A stretch of DNA of 8,145 bases, taken from NCBI GenBank assembly GCA_030146295.1, contig JASLCD010000005.1:1-8145 (forward strand), written 5' to 3'. Below the pieces are notes generated by a model that was not told the origin of the DNA, made no database searches, and worked only from the letters and a program-made list of their open reading frames with translations. A program made the translations under genes and the position numbers. How positions within the stretch are numbered: the stretch's first letter is position 1; each line of letters opens with the position of its first letter. The DNA is from Chryseobacterium sp. GTDB lineage: Bacteria; Bacteroidota; Bacteroidia; Flavobacteriales; Weeksellaceae. Of this stretch, positions 6,190 through 8,145 are shown piece by piece.

Positions 6190-6382
6190 CCATTTAAAAT
6201 TACACAATGGTAAATCTATATTTATTTTTTTATTAGGTTTTGAATTTAATAAAAAATAAAAGCTTTTTGTGAAAACTATGTATGCTTCAGTCGAAAATAA
6301 TGCCACAAGAGAAATAACGTCAATTCGTCCTGTTTTTCATGATTCCGGGAAGTGTATGATTCTGATGAGGCCCTGAAAAATA

Positions 6383-6413
6383 AAAAACTGTCTCAAAAAA
6401 TGAGACAGTTTTT
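6383..6413. terminator. hairpin terminator between divergent genes
   Basis: A perfect 13-bp stem AAAAACTGTCTCA/TGAGACAGTTTTT encloses a five-A loop, with A and T tracts so that it could act on either strand. No gene ends here: the esterase starts on the left on the minus strand and the SUKH-like gene starts on the right on the plus strand. It may be the relic of a lost gene, protect against read-through, or serve an unrecognised small RNA. Confidence 0.75.
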
Positions 6414-6518
6414 AAAAGGAAGCAGAAAGCAGAATAAAAACTATCAGAATGAAATCAGAAAGCTTATCAGGGATTAAACAGAAGATTTTTTAACCATTAA
6501 AATATAAAGAGAAAAGAT

Positions 6519-6526
6519 TATCTTTT
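6519..6526 (+). promoter_or_regulatory. possible -7 box of the SUKH-like gene
   Basis: TATCTTTT is one base off TAnnTTTG and lies 24 bases before the ATG at 6551. It would give a short A-rich leader. No convincing -33 box is visible at the expected distance, so the call is weak. Confidence 0.25.
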
Positions 6527-6550
6527 ACTCAGGTAAAAATACAACCGACA

Positions 6551-7117
6551 ATGATAGACATTCAAGAGTTTAAGCAAAATTTAGCATTAAAAGAAATTCC
6601 GGTAGAACTCGAAAAATTGATTTACTTCCAGAATAATATTTCTTCGTTTGAAAGCTACTCACAAGGCTTCGGTGTTTTAATGGATGATAAATCCGGATTG
6701 AAGAGCTGGAGTGAGGATGAACATTTTTTGAATCGCTTGCTGCCATTCGCTCAGGCTAATGGTTCAGGATCCTTCTATGCGATCTGGAATGACGGAACAG
6801 ATAAGTCTTTAAGCCAGATGCCTATTGTGGTTTTTGGAGATGAAGGCGGTGTTCATATTGTGGCTGAAAACATCCTGCAGCTTTTGCATTTGCTCACTTT
6901 TGATGCTGAAATTTCAATAAGTTTTGAGGAAGCTTATTTTTATAAGGATGAAGACGATTACGAAAGCAGTGAAGGCTTAGAGGAATATGTAACGTGGATG
7001 AAGGGCGATTATGGTTTCCATCAGATGGAAGAGCCTGATGCGCTGGTTAAAGTGGCTCAGGAAAGATACAAAACAGTTTTTGATCAATGGTTTGCTCAGT
7101 ATTTTTCAGATCATTAG
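6551..7117 (+). CDS. SMI1/KNR4 (SUKH)-like protein, 188 aa
   Basis: This is an acidic cytoplasmic protein with no signal or membrane segment. The central part resembles the SUKH fold: GSGSFYAIWNDG (about 72-83), then PIVVFGDEGGVHIVAENILQ (91-110), the pattern of aromatic/Gly strands followed by a Gly-Glu-Gly turn and a helix entering LLHLLTFD. The N-terminus (IQEFKQNL...) is helical, and the C-terminal third is highly acidic (YKDEDDYESSEGLEEY) and ends in an aromatic-rich helix. SUKH proteins are common immunity proteins for nuclease and other polymorphic toxins, but many bacterial members have other or unknown roles, and no toxin gene is beside this one. It stands alone with its own leader, divergent from the esterase operon and convergent with the next gene. 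The reading frame is certain; the family is moderately supported. Confidence 0.6.
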   Translation: MIDIQEFKQNLALKEIPVELEKLIYFQNNISSFESYSQGFGVLMDDKSGLKSWSEDEHFLNRLLPFAQANGSGSFYAIWNDGTDKSLSQMPIVVFGDEGGVHIVAENILQLLHLLTFDAEISISFEEAYFYKDEDDYESSEGLEEYVTWMKGDYGFHQMEEPDALVKVAQERYKTVFDQWFAQYFSDH

Positions 7118-7265
7118 TCTGGTCCTGATGATATTATAACATGAAATTTTTGTTATGAATCATACAATACTTCATCATAAAACGGTGAGGTCTTTTCCGC
7201 GTATAGTGGGTATGCGGCCAGCCGATTCAAAGAATGGTAGTTTTATTTTTCTGAATTTCAGATAC

Positions 7266-7622
7266 TTATTTTTTCGGTATGCCTTGTAATCTCTTTCTGA
7301 AATAGAGTAAAAATACAGAAATCAATAATGAAAAGGCTAATCCTATTTGGGAAACCAAACTGATGCCGAATCCTATAGGTAAATTCTGAAGCAGTGCAAT
7401 GCCCAAAATGGTGACCAGAAATCTTCGGTTTTTGGAGAAGAGCATAAACAGGAAGGAGATGAAAAAAATAATATCAATGAAAAAATATAATGGTAAAAAT
7501 CTCCAGCCATCAGGCGTGAAATTATCAGTGTAAAAGTTATAACATTCGTAAGCGTAGCAGAATATCAAAAAAATATTAGTCAGTAAAATGACGTAATAGA
7601 TCCGTTTGTTTATCATTTTCAT
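7266..7622 (-). CDS. small integral membrane protein of unknown function
   Basis: I do not recognise this protein. It has 118 residues and is mostly hydrophobic, with four predicted membrane helices at about 9-27, 42-62, 68-85 and 88-107. The connecting loops are short, with basic residues (KNRR, 64-67) between helices 2 and 3, and the C-terminus RKRLQGIPKK is strongly basic. By the positive-inside rule both termini and the KNRR loop lie in the cytoplasm. The loop between helices 1 and 2 (NFYTDNFTPDGWRFLP) is polar and would face the periplasm. ATG at 7622 and at 7616 are both possible starts (MKM), with no strong evidence for either. No partner gene overlaps it. It faces the SUKH-like gene convergently, and no clear terminator lies in the 148 bases between them. 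Confidence 0.6.
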   Translation of the reverse strand: MKMINKRIYYVILLTNIFLIFCYAYECYNFYTDNFTPDGWRFLPLYFFIDIIFFISFLFMLFSKNRRFLVTILGIALLQNLPIGFGISLVSQIGLAFSLLISVFLLYFRKRLQGIPKK

Positions 7623-7771
7623 AGGCTGCCAGGATTCTTATCCCTTCAATAAATTAGTTTCTTGGCTAATGTAGCTAATTTTTTGACTGAATACATTCTG
7701 TATAAGAAAAGTGGTGAATTTTTATAAAATGTCAGATGATTTTTTTTTCAATTAGCTCTTCTTTTTTAAGT

Positions 7772-7840
7772 TTAGGCTAAAGCCGATGGAATTTTTATTT
7801 TTTATGAAACGGGCTAAAGCCCGTTCCTATTGAATAGGCA
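7772..7840 (-). repeat. REP-like palindromic element, copy A
   Basis: The copy contains GGCTAAAGCC (7775-7784), an AT spacer, the perfect palindrome AACGGGCT-AA-AGCCCGTT (7808-7825, eight-bp arms), and directly after it CCTATT-G-AATAGG (7826-7838, six-bp arms). Read on the minus strand the order is CAATAGG, CGGGCTTTAGCCCG, spacer, GGCTTTAGCCTA. That order is repeated in diverged form, in opposite orientation, at 7923-7979. Similar GGGCTTTAGCCC repeats recur between genes in Chryseobacterium genomes. Confidence 0.7.
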
Positions 7841-7922
7841 TAGTTTTTCAGGAGCCAATTCGATCGGGATCTTTATTATTTGATCAGGGGTAAGATGATT
7901 GGGTATTTTGATAATGGTTGTA

Positions 7923-7979
7923 TCTCAATAGAGGTGAGCTTTAGCCTATTATTAGCATCAGAAAGGCTTTGGCTTAGGT
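7923..7979 (+). repeat. REP-like element, diverged inverted copy B
   Basis: Reading plus strand: CTCAATAGAGGTGAGCTTT (7924-7942), then AGCCTA, an AT spacer of about 17 bases, then GGCTTTGGCTTAGG. This matches the minus-strand reading of 7772-7840 in order (CAATAG, GCTTTAGCC, spacer, GGCTTTRGC). An 11-base stretch, TAGGCTAAAGC at 7773-7783, is exactly complementary to GCTTTAGCCTA at 7938-7948. The palindrome arms have decayed in this copy. Confidence 0.55.
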
Positions 7980-8023
7980 TATCATACCTTTTCCACCTTT
8001 TACAAGCCAATTATTACATGAAT

Positions 8024-8034
8024 AAACGGGCTTT
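8024..8034 (+). repeat. half-site of the REP-like element
   Basis: AAACGGGCTTT repeats the left half of the palindrome at 7808-7825 but runs into TTGATC instead of the AGCCCG arm. It may be a decayed third copy next to the tRNA-Arg terminator. Confidence 0.35.
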
Positions 8035-8054
8035 TTGATCAGGTCTTAAAAACA

Positions 8055-8086
8055 AAAAACCCCACTATAAAGATAGTGAGGTTTTT
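8055..8086 (-). terminator. terminator of tRNA-Arg
   Basis: The 14-bp arms at 8055-8068 and 8073-8086 enclose a four-base loop. On the minus strand every position pairs, counting one G-U (opposite 8062/8079), and the 3' arm ends in a run of five Us. On the plus strand the same position is an A/C mismatch, which points to minus-strand function. It begins one base after the tRNA 3' end. Confidence 0.85.
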
Positions 8087-8087
8087 G

Positions 8088-8145
8088 TGAGCGCGAAAGG
8101 ATTCGAACCTTTGACCGTCTGCTTAGAAGGCAGATGCTCTATCCA
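8088..8145 (-). tRNA. tRNA-Arg (anticodon UCU), 5' end cut by window edge
   Basis: On the minus strand the visible part runs from the D-loop (TGGATAGAGC) through the anticodon stem TCTGC/GCAGA with loop CTTCTAA (anticodon TCT, arginine), the T arm AAAGG-TTCGAAT-CCTTT, the acceptor strand CGCGCTC and discriminator A at 8088. The CCA end is not encoded (the next bases are CAAAAA). The 5' acceptor strand lies beyond the window. Confidence 0.94.

Larger units (their letters stand above)
7623..8054. other. gene-free region with repeat elements
   Basis: About 430 bases hold no supportable reading frame on either strand. The left part (7623-7771) is AT-rich leader for the membrane protein, without a clear promoter box. 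The remainder is the inverted pair of palindromic elements, a linker of about 80 bases between them, and a decayed half-site. The tRNA-Arg terminator follows immediately. Confidence 0.55.

Noticed and set aside
6205..6212. TACCATTG on the minus strand as promoter of the esterase operon
   Set aside because: It is one mismatch inside the conserved TTTG and lacks a -33 TTTG upstream, so it is too weak to annotate.
6341..6476. Open plus-strand frame running through the orphan terminator (…LKNKKLSQKMRQFLKG…)
   Set aside because: It has no ATG, is Lys/Asn-rich as expected from A-rich DNA, and is interrupted by the hairpin; probably chance.
7136..7156. ATAACA/TGTTAT hairpin after the SUKH-like gene
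   Set aside because: The six-bp AT-rich stem with no following U tract is not distinguishable from background.
7155..7289. 44-codon plus-strand frame starting MNHTILHHKT
   Set aside because: It overlaps the 3' end of the membrane-protein gene in antisense and has no promoter or recognisable motif.
1..8145. Genomic island inserted at one of the tRNA genes
   Set aside because: No integrase, no tRNA 3'-end duplication and no flanking direct repeat are visible.

Overview
The window is low-GC bacterial DNA that most resembles the family Weeksellaceae (Chryseobacterium or Elizabethkingia type) in the Flavobacteriia. This rests on Bacteroidetes-type promoter boxes (TAnnTTTG) in front of the tRNA-Pro and nuclease genes, A-rich leaders without Shine-Dalgarno sites, lipoprotein signals followed by acidic/lysine residues, LFSQ-type signal peptidase sites, and intergenic palindromes built around CGGGCTAAAGCCCG. 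The genus is an inference. Two tRNA genes, both on the minus strand and both cut by the window, mark the ends: tRNA-Pro(UGG) at the left and tRNA-Arg(UCU) at the right.

Positions 323-2592 hold a plus-strand run of small, mostly unrecognised genes closed by one strong terminator (2564-2592). It comprises a 99-residue acidic protein, a broken lipoprotein gene, a protein with a YggL-like outline, a 212-residue orphan, a small membrane-anchored protein whose first codons look frameshifted, and a tiny lipoprotein gene out of frame at an eight-T tract. The size, diversity and decay resemble the orphan immunity-gene clusters seen beside polymorphic-toxin loci, but no toxin is present, so this is only a hypothesis. 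A secreted staphylococcal-nuclease-like enzyme follows (2629-3153), with its promoter box almost touching its start codon, which implies a leaderless mRNA.

Positions 3238-6189 hold a convergent minus-strand operon with overlapping genes: a membrane-anchored erythromycin-esterase-family protein, a BcrA/LanF-type ABC ATPase carrying the E-loop variant, and a six-helix ABC-2 permease. Together they look like an envelope-stress or antimicrobial-peptide resistance unit with an enzyme attached.

Positions 6307-8145 hold an orphan terminator hairpin between two divergent start codons, a plus-strand SUKH-like (SMI1/KNR4) protein, a minus-strand four-helix membrane protein of unknown role, and about 430 bases without a gene. 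That last stretch carries an inverted pair of diverged REP-like elements and ends in the tRNA-Arg terminator.
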